A stretch of 50,335 nt of DNA, taken from contig CAKRHW010000015.1 of the NCBI GenBank assembly GCA_934339365.1, positions 1 through 50,335 of the forward strand. The letters run 5' to 3'. The notes beneath the pieces are model-generated. The model did not search any database. It worked only from the letters and a program-made list of their open reading frames with translations, and was not told where the DNA came from. Both the position numbers and the translations under genes were made by a program. Shown one piece after another: positions 41,456-50,333 of this stretch (position 1 is its first letter; each line of letters opens with the position of its first letter). This stretch comes from an uncultured Lachnospiraceae bacterium (GTDB lineage: Bacteria > Bacillota > Clostridia > Lachnospirales > Lachnospiraceae).

Positions 41456-42326
41456 GGTGATTTCTAATATGTTTATCAATCTAGAGATTTTACCTAAGAA
41501 AGAATATGAAGAATTTTTAAAAGAAAATAAGATTGAAAATGAAAATTTAGAAAAACAAAAAGAAGGTTCTTGTATTCTCATCTTACCAGGCTATCCGGTT
41601 TCGGATAAGAATTCTTGTATCAAAGAAAAAAGTTCTGTTCAATTAGCCAGAATTGAGCAGAAGGAAGGCAGATTTGTATTTCAGAAACATTCATTTACAG
41701 TGGAAAAATTAATTGCGTCAAAAGAAGATGACAGTGAAAATATTTGTTTTGTTATGAGCGATGAAATGGCAAAAAAAAGTAAGTTTTTTCATGGGTACGA
41801 TGTAATTCATATTACAGTGAAAAAGGATTGCCCAAAGGAAATTCAAAAAGAAATCGAAAGTAAGATTGGGTTAATTACAGCATCCATACAGGGAGGCAGA
41901 TTAGATTCTTCGGTACAGGAAACCGAGAACGATATATTATTAGGAAAATATACAACACTGATTAGCAAAACAGTATTTGTATTTGCAATGTTTACCATTT
42001 GTATTTATATTCTTTTGAATAGTTTCATTGATTGGGAAAAAAACAGACATGAGTATGGTGTTTTGCAAAGTTTTGGAATGAGTTATTCGAGGTTACAGCA
42101 TAAATTATTTGTTCAGTATAGTAATAGCATGGTGATTGCAGCACTCGTTGCCATTTTAATTGGAAACAGGGCATTTCCAGATGGAGAATTGAAGATCTGG
42201 CAGATTGTGATAGCGATTGTGGCAGTTGTGATTATTACTTATATCTGCAGAGTGTGGATTTATATTTCTAATAAGAAAAAATCAATAGCAGCGTTACTGA
42301 AGGATTCTGATGACCGGTTATATTAA
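41376..42326 (+). pseudogene. Second half of the broken FtsX-type ABC permease
   Basis: This frame overlaps the first fragment by 80 bases in a different phase. It holds a soluble region of about 190 residues and then three membrane helices, with the FtsX core motif as RHEYGVLQSFGMSYSRLQ. Two FtsX cores on one polypeptide is the normal plan for 10-helix permeases, so a frameshift between about 41400 and 41455 explains the split. It could still be translated separately from 41376 or 41406, but no ribosome site of the usual strength is visible. Confidence 0.68.
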
Positions 42327-42340
42327 GCGTGAAAATGTGG

Positions 42341-42398
42341 AAAAAACACCTGACAAAATGAGAGGATGTAGAAATCTCAAAATGTCAGGTGTTTTTTT
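42341..42398. terminator. Bidirectional terminator between converging units
   Basis: AAAACACCTGACA and TGTCAGGTGTTTT (about 42343-42355 with 42383-42395) form the stem, with an inner GAGA/TCTC pair. T runs follow on both strands, serving the permease remnant and the PHP gene. Confidence 0.8.
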
Positions 42399-42403
42399 AA
42401 ACA

Positions 42404-43123
42404 TTATTTTCTTAGTTTCGGACAATAAGAATAAAATAAATCTAAATCGTAATTGACAATCAGTCGTTTCGGAAAACCTACTTCCTCAATGACTTCATCG
42501 GCAAAATCGTGTCGGGCGATATCATCCATCCAGTGGGCATCTGAACCAATGATGACCGGCTGGTCATATTCCATACATTTTCTTAAGATTTCGGCATCAT
42601 TTTCTCGTGTGTTCAGACGAAATCCTTTCGGATTTAAAGAGTTATTATTTAATTCTAATAATTTATGATATTCTTTTGCTCCTTTGACAATTGCATCATA
42701 ATCGACGAGATATCTTCCGTCGTCAGGGTGACCGATGATATTGATATAAGGATTTTGCAATACTTGTAAGAGTGCCTGGGTATGCAGTTCTTTGGTTGCA
42801 GGGTCAATACATGGAGTATGAAAGCTTGCAATTGTAATATCCATTTTTTCCAGCAAATCTCTGCTCATATCTACATGTCCGTTATAATCACAAATATTCA
42901 GTTCCACTCCTAAGCCAATCTGGATGCCAAACATTTCTCTTGGAACCACTTTCAGATTGTTGAAATAGAAATCTCCACAACTTTCCGGCATCATTTTTGC
43001 ATGATCTGTAATGCCTAAGAATTTTAATCCTTTTTTGGCAGCTGCCTGTGCCATTTCTAAAATTGTATTATAAGCATGTCCGCTTGCTAAGGTATGCGTG
43101 TGTGTATCTAAAATATAATCCAT
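42404..43123 (-). CDS. PHP domain metal-dependent phosphoesterase (YcdX-like)
   Basis: This 239-aa PHP hydrolase has the metal motif DTHTHTLASGH at the N-terminus, GITDHAKMM, the GVELNICDYNGHVD glutamate region, ASFHTPC, IIGHPDDGR and the final SDAHW. These histidines and aspartates form the trinuclear site of YcdX-type phosphatases. The in vivo substrate is unknown. The start follows AGGAGAAAAAG. It lies 12 bases after the HAD phosphatase gene and probably shares its transcript. Confidence 0.9.
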   Translation of the reverse strand: MDYILDTHTHTLASGHAYNTILEMAQAAAKKGLKFLGITDHAKMMPESCGDFYFNNLKVVPREMFGIQIGLGVELNICDYNGHVDMSRDLLEKMDITIASFHTPCIDPATKELHTQALLQVLQNPYINIIGHPDDGRYLVDYDAIVKGAKEYHKLLELNNNSLNPKGFRLNTRENDAEILRKCMEYDQPVIIGSDAHWMDDIARHDFADEVIEEVGFPKRLIVNYDLDLFYSYCPKLRK

Positions 43124-43135
43124 CTTTTTCTCCTG

Positions 43136-43942
43136 TTATTCTATAAAAAATCGGTCAATTGCATATGCAACACCGTCTTCTTCATTTGACTTTGTAACAA
43201 AATCTGCATGGTCTTTTACAACCTGTTGTGCATTTGCCATCGCTATGCCAAGTCCGGCATACTGAATCATGGACAAATCATTAAATCCGTCGCCCATTGC
43301 GACCATTTCTTCCTTTGTGAGTCCTAAATATTCTAATAAAACACCCAGAGACTGTGCTTTATCAATTCCTTTCGGGACAATTTCTAAGAAAAATGGTTCT
43401 GAACGGAATACATTCAGGTCCTGAAATGCCTTAGCAAATATCGGTTCCACCAATTCTAATTTGTCTCCGTCTGCGGTTGCAATACATTTATTCATGTTCT
43501 GATTATCATATTCTGAAAAACTTGTAATTTGGCGGACCGGCAACTGGTTGATTCTTGATTCTAATTCGATATAAGGGTCATTCGGATTCGTTGTAATGAC
43601 ACAGTCGCCATCATAACTCATCAGATTACATCCATGTTCTTTGGCAAGGTCTGCAATTTTGCTGATTACGTGCAAAGGAAGGGTCTTTTCATAAATCACC
43701 TTCTTTGTTTTACAGTCCATAATCTTTCCACCATTATAAGATAAAATATATCCGCCATGAGTCTCTAATTCAAGTTCTCTTGCAATTGGCATAATTCCAT
43801 AAGTCGGACGTCCTGATGCAATCACAATTGTCACACCTTTTTGGGCAAGTTGAAAAATGGCATCCCTGGTCCGTCTGGTAATTTCTTTTTTGTTATTGGT
43901 AACAGTACCATCAATGTCTAAAACAAGTATTTTATACTTCAT
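43136..43942 (-). CDS. HAD superfamily Cof-type sugar phosphatase
   Basis: This 268-aa cytoplasmic phosphatase has the nucleophile motif LDIDGTVTNNKKEI (first Asp at residue 8), motif II VIASGRPTYG, the conserved lysine before SLGVLLEYLG, and motif IV AMGDGFNDLSMI. The Cof cap domain lies between about residues 85 and 190. Members act on sugar phosphates or other phosphorylated metabolites; the substrate cannot be told from sequence. The start follows AAAGGAG. It is the first gene of a two-gene unit with the PHP gene. Confidence 0.92.
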   Translation of the reverse strand: MKYKILVLDIDGTVTNNKKEITRRTRDAIFQLAQKGVTIVIASGRPTYGIMPIARELELETHGGYILSYNGGKIMDCKTKKVIYEKTLPLHVISKIADLAKEHGCNLMSYDGDCVITTNPNDPYIELESRINQLPVRQITSFSEYDNQNMNKCIATADGDKLELVEPIFAKAFQDLNVFRSEPFFLEIVPKGIDKAQSLGVLLEYLGLTKEEMVAMGDGFNDLSMIQYAGLGIAMANAQQVVKDHADFVTKSNEEDGVAYAIDRFFIE

Positions 43943-44045
43943 AAAAACTCCTTTAATTCTTAATCTTTGTATCTTAATCTAATGTAGCTTACCGCAATTA
44001 TGGTAACGCAAATGTGGCATCATTGCAAGTTGGATTTTTTGATTA

Positions 44046-44089
44046 TAAAAAAGACTGCCATATTCTCAAAAAGAAAATGTGACAGTCTT
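44046..44089 (-). terminator. Terminator of the GT2-DUF1836 unit
   Basis: On the minus strand AAGACTGTCACATTTTC pairs with GAGAATATGGCAGTCTT (44073-44089 with 44051-44067, one mismatch) around TTTTT and is followed by a run of six T. Confidence 0.8.
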
Positions 44090-44096
44090 CTGGATT

Positions 44097-44690
44097 TTAT
44101 TTCAGGGTATCAATAATACTTTCAATTAATTGTTTTTTGACATAGACATCAAAACTGAGCATACAGATGAGAGCAAAAATCTGAAGAAAATCCTGTTCTT
44201 CTGGTTTGGCAAAATCGAAAGCTTCTCTTGAGAGTTCCATCTTAACAGAAATATCTTTATAGATAAAATCTAAATCCTTTTGCTGGAGTCTTGAAATCTC
44301 ATCGTAAATCTCTTCTAGAGTTGTTCCTTTGATATTAGAAAAATATTGGTCAGAAAGCTCTGGAAGAATTGTTTTGATATCATTAATGGCCATTACATTC
44401 TTAAAATAATAGATAAATGTAAGTAAAATAATATGTTCTTTGGTATAACGCTTCTTCTCAGGAGAAGGTAGAAGATGATTCTTTGCATAATTATTAATCA
44501 TGGTCTTCGTAAGAATCTTGTCATTGTCTTTTCCTTTTTCCTGATCTGTCCGCTTTGAGGTATATAAGTGTTCATCCATAAACGTGGTAACCTGATCCAT
44601 ATAAAGCGGTATATTCGGTATTTCGGAAGAATCAATTAAGTGAAACTGATCAATGATATCCTTTAACAATGCAGTAATATTCGTGTTCAT
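44097..44690 (-). CDS. DUF1836 family putative DNA-binding protein
   Basis: This 197-aa all-helical protein carries the DUF1836 features IPLYMDQVTTFMDEHL, LTKTMINNYAKNHLLP and KKRYTKEHIILLTFIYYFK, which resemble the helix-turn-helix start of MerR-like regulators. No membrane segment is predicted. Its target is unknown. The start follows GAGGGAAC, 27 bases after the glycosyltransferase stop, so both genes are probably cotranscribed. Confidence 0.82.
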   Translation of the reverse strand: MNTNITALLKDIIDQFHLIDSSEIPNIPLYMDQVTTFMDEHLYTSKRTDQEKGKDNDKILTKTMINNYAKNHLLPSPEKKRYTKEHIILLTFIYYFKNVMAINDIKTILPELSDQYFSNIKGTTLEEIYDEISRLQQKDLDFIYKDISVKMELSREAFDFAKPEEQDFLQIFALICMLSFDVYVKKQLIESIIDTLK

Positions 44691-44717
44691 AAAGTTCCCT
44701 CATTCTATATTTTTAAA

Positions 44718-45656
44718 TCAAATATCGTCAATGTTGGTTTCCCGAACCAGATAAATAGGACGATTCTTAACCTCGGAATAAAGCTTTGCAAGATATTGTC
44801 CTAACACACCAATGGAGAATAACTGAATTCCTCCTAAAAGAGAAATAATACATACGGTGGAAGCCCAGCCATTGACAGAGTTATTAAAACAAAGCTTGCG
44901 GATGATAATAAATAAAATAAAGACAAATGCAACGAAACAAAGGAAAACCCCTAAGATAGATGCAAGGACTAAAGGTGCTGTGGTAAAAGCTAAAATGCCT
45001 TCGATGCTGTATTTAAACAATGACCAGAAAGACCATTTAGTCTCACCGGCAACACGTTCTACATTCTCGAATTCAATCCACTTCGTCTTATATCCAACCC
45101 ATCCAAACAGGCCTTTGGAGAAACGATTGTATTCTTTTAATTCTAATAATGCATCCACAAACTGGCGGTTCATTAAACGAAAATCTCTTGCACCATCTAC
45201 AATATCTGTATCAGAAATGTGATTCATAATCTTGTAAAACATACGTGCAAAAAAAGAACGGATTGCAGGTTCGCCCTTGCGGGATACTCTGCGGGTTGCA
45301 GCAGAATCATAGCCTTCTTCTGTTACTGCACGAAACATCTCCGGTAAAAGAGATGGGGGATCCTGCATGTCTGCGTCTAAAAATGCAACATAATTTCCCT
45401 TAGCATGTTCTAGTCCGGCATACATTGCAGATTCTTTTCCAAAATTCCTTGAAAATGAAATATATTTCACACGATCGTCTTTGGCAGCAAGGTCTTTTAG
45501 AATCTGTAATGTATGATCCTTAGAACCATCATTCACAAAAAGAAATTCGAATGTCTGTGCGGACATCTGCGTGGCAACCTTTACAAGTTCGGGATATAGT
45601 AAAGGCAATGATTCTTGTTCATTATAGCAAGGAATGATTAAAGATATCAATTCCAT
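44718..45656 (-). CDS. GT2 glycosyltransferase with two membrane helices (GtrB/DPM1-like)
   Basis: The 312-aa enzyme has a GT-A catalytic domain: IIPCYNEQESLPLLY, FVNDGSKDHTL, ISFSRNFGKESAMYAGLEHA, the metal site DADMQDPP and VDGARDFRLMNRQ. It ends in two membrane helices (about 229-262 and 272-297). This is the plan of bactoprenol-phosphate glycosyltransferases that load a sugar onto undecaprenyl phosphate for wall or teichoic acid decoration. The sugar is unknown, and no flippase gene lies next to it. The start follows AGAGGAG. Confidence 0.92.
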   Translation of the reverse strand: MELISLIIPCYNEQESLPLLYPELVKVATQMSAQTFEFLFVNDGSKDHTLQILKDLAAKDDRVKYISFSRNFGKESAMYAGLEHAKGNYVAFLDADMQDPPSLLPEMFRAVTEEGYDSAATRRVSRKGEPAIRSFFARMFYKIMNHISDTDIVDGARDFRLMNRQFVDALLELKEYNRFSKGLFGWVGYKTKWIEFENVERVAGETKWSFWSLFKYSIEGILAFTTAPLVLASILGVFLCFVAFVFILFIIIRKLCFNNSVNGWASTVCIISLLGGIQLFSIGVLGQYLAKLYSEVKNRPIYLVRETNIDDI

Positions 45657-45693
45657 AATATTACTCCTCTTAAAATGTAAAAATCTTAACTAC

Positions 45694-45722
45694 ATTATAC
45701 GATATTTAAAACTATATAGCAA
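45694..45722 (-). promoter_or_regulatory. Promoter of the GT2-DUF1836 unit
   Basis: On the minus strand TTGCTA (45717-45722) and a perfect TATAAT (45694-45699) are 17 bases apart. It diverges from the pcrA promoter, whose -35 box begins 15 bases away. Confidence 0.7.
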
Positions 45723-45736
45723 GATGAAGTTTGGGG

Positions 45737-45765
45737 ATGACGAAATCGAACGTATGTGTTATAAT
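45737..45765 (+). promoter_or_regulatory. Promoter of pcrA with extended -10
   Basis: ATGACG (45737-45742), a 17-base spacer and TATAAT (45760-45765) preceded by TGT form an extended -10 promoter. The leader is about 45 bases. Confidence 0.65.
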
Positions 45766-45815
45766 ACGCTTTAGTATTTTGGAGAGAGGCTGTTAGAAAG
45801 AGAGAGGAAAATAAT

Positions 45816-48137
45816 ATGAGCATATATGATTCATTGAATGATATGCAGCAACAGGCAGTGTATCATACAGATGGGCCACTGTTAATACTAGCCGGAGCCG
45901 GTTCAGGTAAGACAAGGGTTTTAACTCACAGAATTGCATATTTAATAGAAGAGATGGATGTGAATCCATATCATATTCTTGCCATTACATTTACGAATAA
46001 GGCAGCGAAAGAGATGCGTGAACGTGTAGATCAGATTGTTGGATTTGGTTCGGAGAGTATCTGGGTAAGCACATTTCATTCTATGTGTGTCAGAATTTTA
46101 AGAAGATATATTGAGCGATTAGGATATCAAAATAATTTTACTATCTATGATACCGATGATTCTAAGACTCTTATGAAAGATGTTCTTAAGAGAATGAATA
46201 TTGATACGAAGATGTATAAGGAAAGGGCGATTCTGAATCATATTTCTAATGCAAAGAACGAACTTATGACACCGGGCGATTTAGCAAAGAGTGTGCATGG
46301 CGATTTTTATATGCAGAGAGTTGCGGAGATTTATAAGGAATATCAGAAGAGTCTGAAGGACAATAATGCACTAGACTTTGATGACCTGATTATGAAGACG
46401 GTAGAGCTTTTTCAGACAGATGCAGAAGTGCTTCAGTATTATCAGGAACGTTTTCGCTATATTATGGTGGATGAATATCAGGATACGAATACAGCACAGT
46501 TTAAGCTGGTAAGTACACTGGCTGGCAGATATAAGAATCTTTGTGTTGTAGGAGATGACGATCAGTCCATTTATAAGTTTCGTGGAGCGAATATCGGGAA
46601 TATTTTGAATTTTGAGCGGGTATTTGAGCATGCGAAGGTAATCAAGCTAGAGCAGAATTACCGGTCGACGAAGCGGATTTTAGATGCAGCGAATGCTGTG
46701 ATCCGGAATAATTCCGGACGAAAGTCAAAGACTTTGTGGACGGATAACGATTTAGGAGATAAGATTCGTTTTTTGCAGCTGAATGATGGATATGAAGAGG
46801 CTAATTATGTTGCACATGATATTAAGAATCTGGTGGAAGAACAGGGAAGATTTGATTACAGTGAGATCGCCTGTCTCTATCGGACGAATGCGCAGTCACG
46901 TGCATTAGAAGAACGTTTGTTATTCTTGAATATTCCATATAAGATTGTCGGCGGTGTGAATTTCTATCAGAGAAAGGAAATCAAAGATATTCTGGCATAT
47001 TTGAAGACGATTGATAATGCACAGGATGATCTGGCAGTGAAGAGAATTCTTAATGTTCCAAAGCGTGGAATTGGTGCAACAACAGTTGGAAAGATTACGG
47101 ATTATGCGTATCATCATGCAATGAATTTTTATGATGGATTGAAACATGCAGAATACGCAGGAGCAGGAAGAGCGGCAGAAAAGATTAACAAATTTGTAGA
47201 TTTGATTCAGAATTTAAGAGGGAAATCTAATTTTTACAGTATCAAAGAATTAGTGGATGATATTCTAGAAGATACAGGATATCTAGAAGAATTAAAGCTA
47301 GAAGGAACGGAAGAAGCAGAAGACAGGATACAAAATATCAATGAATTTATTTCTAAGGTTGTAGATTACGAAGAATCCTGCGAGGATGAAGCACCTACAC
47401 TGAGTGGATTTTTAGAGGAAGTAGCATTAGTGGCAGATATTGACCGGTTAGAGGAAGACAGTGATTATGTTACTCTTATGACAATACATGCGGCGAAGGG
47501 ACTTGAATTTCCGAAGGTATATCTTTGTGGTATGGAAGATGGACTTTTCCCGGGTTATATGTCAATTACATCAGATGATCCAGATGATTTAGAAGAGGAG
47601 CGGAGATTATGCTATGTGGCAATTACCAGAGCAATGGAATCCCTGACGATTACATCGGCGAGAATGCGAATGGTGCGGGGAGAGACACAGTATAATAAGA
47701 TTTCAAGATTTGTAGAAGAGATACCGCTCGATTTATTAGACACTTCAGGATTTGGAAAAGCGATAGAGAAAAATACAGATAAGAATGTAGAAAAGCCAAA
47801 ATCCCAGATGTCAAGAGAGGCAATGCTTCGGAAACCATTTGGCATGGGAGGTACAGTAAAAAATACCTTTTCTAAAGCAGCACAGACGAGTGCAAATCCA
47901 TTTGCAGGAAATAAAAGCAGGAATTCATTTGCAGGAATCAGCAAAGGCAAGGACCTGGCCGGTGCTGGTGGAACCTTGGAATACCAGGAAGGAGATACGG
48001 TTTCCCATATCAAATTTGGCACCGGAAAAGTGCTTAAAATCGCTGCAGGTGGCAGAGATTATGAGGTAACCGTTGATTTTGACAAAGTAGGAGTCAAAAA
48101 GATGTTTGCGGCTTTTGCAAAACTAAAAAAAGTGTAG
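45816..48137 (+). CDS. pcrA: ATP-dependent DNA helicase PcrA (UvrD family)
   Basis: This superfamily 1A 3'-5' helicase acts in repair and removes RecA or stalled complexes. The 773-aa chain shows Walker A AGAGSGKT at residues 26-33, motif Ia AITFTNKAAKEM, motif II VDEYQDTN, motif III VVGDDDQSIYKFRGA, motif IV LEQNYRST, motif V VTLMTIHAAKGLEF and motif VI EERRLCYVAITRA. The C-terminus holds a disordered stretch (about 650-715) and the Tudor-like end (DTVSHIKFGTGKVLKI) that binds RNA polymerase in Bacillus. The start follows AGAGAGGAAA. Confidence 0.97.
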   Translation: MSIYDSLNDMQQQAVYHTDGPLLILAGAGSGKTRVLTHRIAYLIEEMDVNPYHILAITFTNKAAKEMRERVDQIVGFGSESIWVSTFHSMCVRILRRYIERLGYQNNFTIYDTDDSKTLMKDVLKRMNIDTKMYKERAILNHISNAKNELMTPGDLAKSVHGDFYMQRVAEIYKEYQKSLKDNNALDFDDLIMKTVELFQTDAEVLQYYQERFRYIMVDEYQDTNTAQFKLVSTLAGRYKNLCVVGDDDQSIYKFRGANIGNILNFERVFEHAKVIKLEQNYRSTKRILDAANAVIRNNSGRKSKTLWTDNDLGDKIRFLQLNDGYEEANYVAHDIKNLVEEQGRFDYSEIACLYRTNAQSRALEERLLFLNIPYKIVGGVNFYQRKEIKDILAYLKTIDNAQDDLAVKRILNVPKRGIGATTVGKITDYAYHHAMNFYDGLKHAEYAGAGRAAEKINKFVDLIQNLRGKSNFYSIKELVDDILEDTGYLEELKLEGTEEAEDRIQNINEFISKVVDYEESCEDEAPTLSGFLEEVALVADIDRLEEDSDYVTLMTIHAAKGLEFPKVYLCGMEDGLFPGYMSITSDDPDDLEEERRLCYVAITRAMESLTITSARMRMVRGETQYNKISRFVEEIPLDLLDTSGFGKAIEKNTDKNVEKPKSQMSREAMLRKPFGMGGTVKNTFSKAAQTSANPFAGNKSRNSFAGISKGKDLAGAGGTLEYQEGDTVSHIKFGTGKVLKIAAGGRDYEVTVDFDKVGVKKMFAAFAKLKKV

Positions 48138-48153
48138 TAAAATTTTAAAAATG

Positions 48154-48162
48154 TGTTATTAT
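48154..48162 (+). promoter_or_regulatory. Possible extended -10 element before the small acidic membrane protein
   Basis: TGTTATTAT forms a TGn-TATTAT extended -10. No good -35 is seen 17 bases upstream, so this is weak. Confidence 0.35.
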
Positions 48163-48205
48163 AGTAGTAAAGATGATAGAAAAATTTAGGAAAGGAAGAA
48201 TGCTT

Positions 48206-48496
48206 ATGAACAAAATGGAAGAATTAGTGAATGCAGTAAAGCTCAATGAATTGCTTCATAAAAAGGAAAAAGACGACGAGAAAAATAATAAGGTTTTATG
48301 TGGCCTTGCAATTGTAGGTGCAGTGGTTGCAGTAGCAGCAGTTGCTTATGGTATTTATAAGCTTTTAACACCTAAGTATGAAGATGATTTTGAGGATGAT
48401 TTTGAAGACGACTTCGATGATGATTTCTTTGAGGATGAAGATATACCAGAAGGTTCTGCAAAGGAAGAAGATTTCGAAGAAAGTGATGTCAGATAA
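48206..48496 (+). CDS. Small single-pass membrane protein with acidic Asp/Glu/Phe tail
   Basis: The 96-aa protein has an N-terminal charged helix (MEELVNAVKLNELLHKKEKD), one membrane helix (VLCGLAIVGAVVAVAAVAYGIY, about 31-52) and a highly acidic tail made of repeated DDFED units. Similar small proteins are common in Lachnospiraceae and have no known function. The ATG at 48206 is chosen for its distance from AAAGGAAG; the frames from 48173 and 48200 are less likely. It sits alone between pcrA and rlmD, ended by its own terminator. Confidence 0.72.
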   Translation: MNKMEELVNAVKLNELLHKKEKDDEKNNKVLCGLAIVGAVVAVAAVAYGIYKLLTPKYEDDFEDDFEDDFDDDFFEDEDIPEGSAKEEDFEESDVR

Positions 48497-48538
48497 TTTT
48501 AATGACAAATTAAGAACACAACATAGGAATTAGGATAG

Positions 48539-48569
48539 AAAGGGACACAGCAAAGTGCTGCGTCCTTTT
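48539..48569 (+). terminator. Terminator before rlmD
   Basis: Bases 48539-48552 pair with 48556-48569 (loop AAG, one mismatch and one G-U pair), with four T at the end. The next ATG is 58 bases further. No promoter was recognised between them. Confidence 0.7.
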
Positions 48570-48626
48570 CCGATTCAGGGAAAATGTAAAGCGAGAAGAA
48601 TAAGTGAATGGAGGACCGATAAATCA

Positions 48627-50333
48627 ATGAAAAAGGGGCAATTTGTAGAGGGCGTTATAGAGGAGATTGCATTTCCAAACAAAGGAAAAATGACCGTAAC
48701 AGAGACGGTAGATGAAAATGGAAAAAAGGTTGAGAGAAAGCATAAAATAACGGTAAAAGGTACACTTCCGGGACAAAAGGTACGTGGAATGATTAATAAG
48801 AAAAAAGGTGGCAAATGTGAGGCAAGATTAGAAGAGGTTTTATGCAAGTCACCGATGGAAGATGCAGAGCCGGTTTGTGCATTATTTGGAAGCTGTGGTG
48901 GATGTACATACCAGACCTTGAGCTATGAACATCAGTTACAGCTCAAGGAATCGCAAGTAAGGAAGCTTTTAGAGGATGTCTGTGATCTTTCTGTATTTGA
49001 GGGAATCTTGGGGAGTCCATGCCAGTGGGGATACCGGAATAAAATGGAATTTTCGTTTGGAGATGGATATAAGGATGGTCCTCTAGAATTAGGACTTCAT
49101 AAAAAAGGAAGCTTTTACGATATTCTTACAACGAATCAGTGTAAGATTGTACAGGAAGATTATAATCAGATTCTTAAGATGACTCTTGAATATTTTCGGG
49201 AGTTGCAGGTTGATTTTTACCATAAAATGACACATCAGGGTTACTTAAGACATTTATTAATCCGAAGAGGTGTGAAAAGTAAGGAGATTACCGTTAATTT
49301 AGTAACATCAACACAAGAGCACACTCGAGATGGAAAGAATATTGATCTGACTCCATGGGTAGAGCAGTTAAAAGAATTGCCATTAGAAGGAAAAATCGTA
49401 GGCATTACGCATATTTATAATGACAGTCTCTCCGATGTGGTACAAAGCGACAGAACTGAGATTCTGTTTGGACAGGATTATCTCTATGAAGAACTGTTAG
49501 GCTTAAAATTTAAAGTGTCAACTTTCTCTTTTTTCCAGACCAATTCGTTAGGAGCAGAGGTTTTATACCAGAAAGCAAGAGAATATGTGCTTGAGGCAAT
49601 GAAAGAACAGAAGGAAAAAGAATATAATGTCATTTATGATTTGTATAGCGGCACAGGAACCATTGCACAAATGCTCTCGCCGGTAGCACAAAAAGTAGTG
49701 GGAGTGGAAATTATTGAGGAGGCAGTTCAGGCAGCGGCAGAGAATGCGGCATTAAATGGATTGACCAATTGTGAATTTATTGCCGGGGATGTGTTAAAGG
49801 TTATAGATGAGTTAGAAGATAAGCCAGATTTTATTGTGTTAGATCCACCAAGAGATGGCATTCATCCTAAGGCATTGCGTAAAATTATTGATTTTCAGGT
49901 TGATAAAATCATTTATATTTCCTGTAAGCCAACCAGTCTTGCAAGAGATTTAGCGGTATTTAAAGAAAATGGATATCAGGTAGAAAAGGCATGTGCAGTA
50001 GATCAGTTTCCAGGGACGGTGCATGTGGAAACTGTAATTTTGTTGTCCCGAAAGGCTCCAGATGCCGAAATTAAGGTAAGATTGGATATGTCGGAATTAG
50101 ACATAACAAGTGCAGAAAGCAAAGCAACATATAAAGAAATACAGGAATATGTAAAAAATAAATATGACCTGCATGTAACAAATTTATATATAGCGCAAGT
50201 AAAACGCGAATTTGGAATTATAGAAAGAGAAAACTATAACACAGGTGAAGGCAAGGCAAAAGTGCCACAAGTAACAGCTGAAAAAAGGGAAGCTATTATA
50301 GATGCACTTAAATACTTCCAGATGATTGAATAA
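48627..50333 (+). CDS. rlmD: 23S rRNA uracil-C5 methyltransferase (RlmD/RlmCD family) with extra C-terminal tail
   Basis: This enzyme methylates a uridine in 23S rRNA. The 568-aa chain has a TRAM-like OB domain (QFVEGVIEEIAFPNKG, about 5-70), the Fe-S cysteines C84, C90 and C93 (FGSCGGC), the SAM motif DLYSGTGTIAQML, GVEIIEEAV, DPPRDGIHPKAL and the catalytic C433 in ISCKP. About 85 residues (484-568) after the normal end form an added basic module (ATYKEIQEYVKNKYDLHV, IAQVKREFGI, ENYNTG). The start at 48627 avoids the terminator that a longer frame from 48555 would cross. A GGAGG lies about 13 bases upstream. Confidence 0.93.
   Translation: MKKGQFVEGVIEEIAFPNKGKMTVTETVDENGKKVERKHKITVKGTLPGQKVRGMINKKKGGKCEARLEEVLCKSPMEDAEPVCALFGSCGGCTYQTLSYEHQLQLKESQVRKLLEDVCDLSVFEGILGSPCQWGYRNKMEFSFGDGYKDGPLELGLHKKGSFYDILTTNQCKIVQEDYNQILKMTLEYFRELQVDFYHKMTHQGYLRHLLIRRGVKSKEITVNLVTSTQEHTRDGKNIDLTPWVEQLKELPLEGKIVGITHIYNDSLSDVVQSDRTEILFGQDYLYEELLGLKFKVSTFSFFQTNSLGAEVLYQKAREYVLEAMKEQKEKEYNVIYDLYSGTGTIAQMLSPVAQKVVGVEIIEEAVQAAAENAALNGLTNCEFIAGDVLKVIDELEDKPDFIVLDPPRDGIHPKALRKIIDFQVDKIIYISCKPTSLARDLAVFKENGYQVEKACAVDQFPGTVHVETVILLSRKAPDAEIKVRLDMSELDITSAESKATYKEIQEYVKNKYDLHVTNLYIAQVKREFGIIERENYNTGEGKAKVPQVTAEKREAIIDALKYFQMIE

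Noticed and set aside
43960..44040. Promoter of the HAD-PHP unit
   Set aside because: CATAAT and TTGCGG-like boxes occur on the minus strand but no pair has proper spacing, so no site is called.
48555..48626. Earlier start for rlmD
   Set aside because: It would begin in the loop of a terminator hairpin and add residues absent from the TRAM start.
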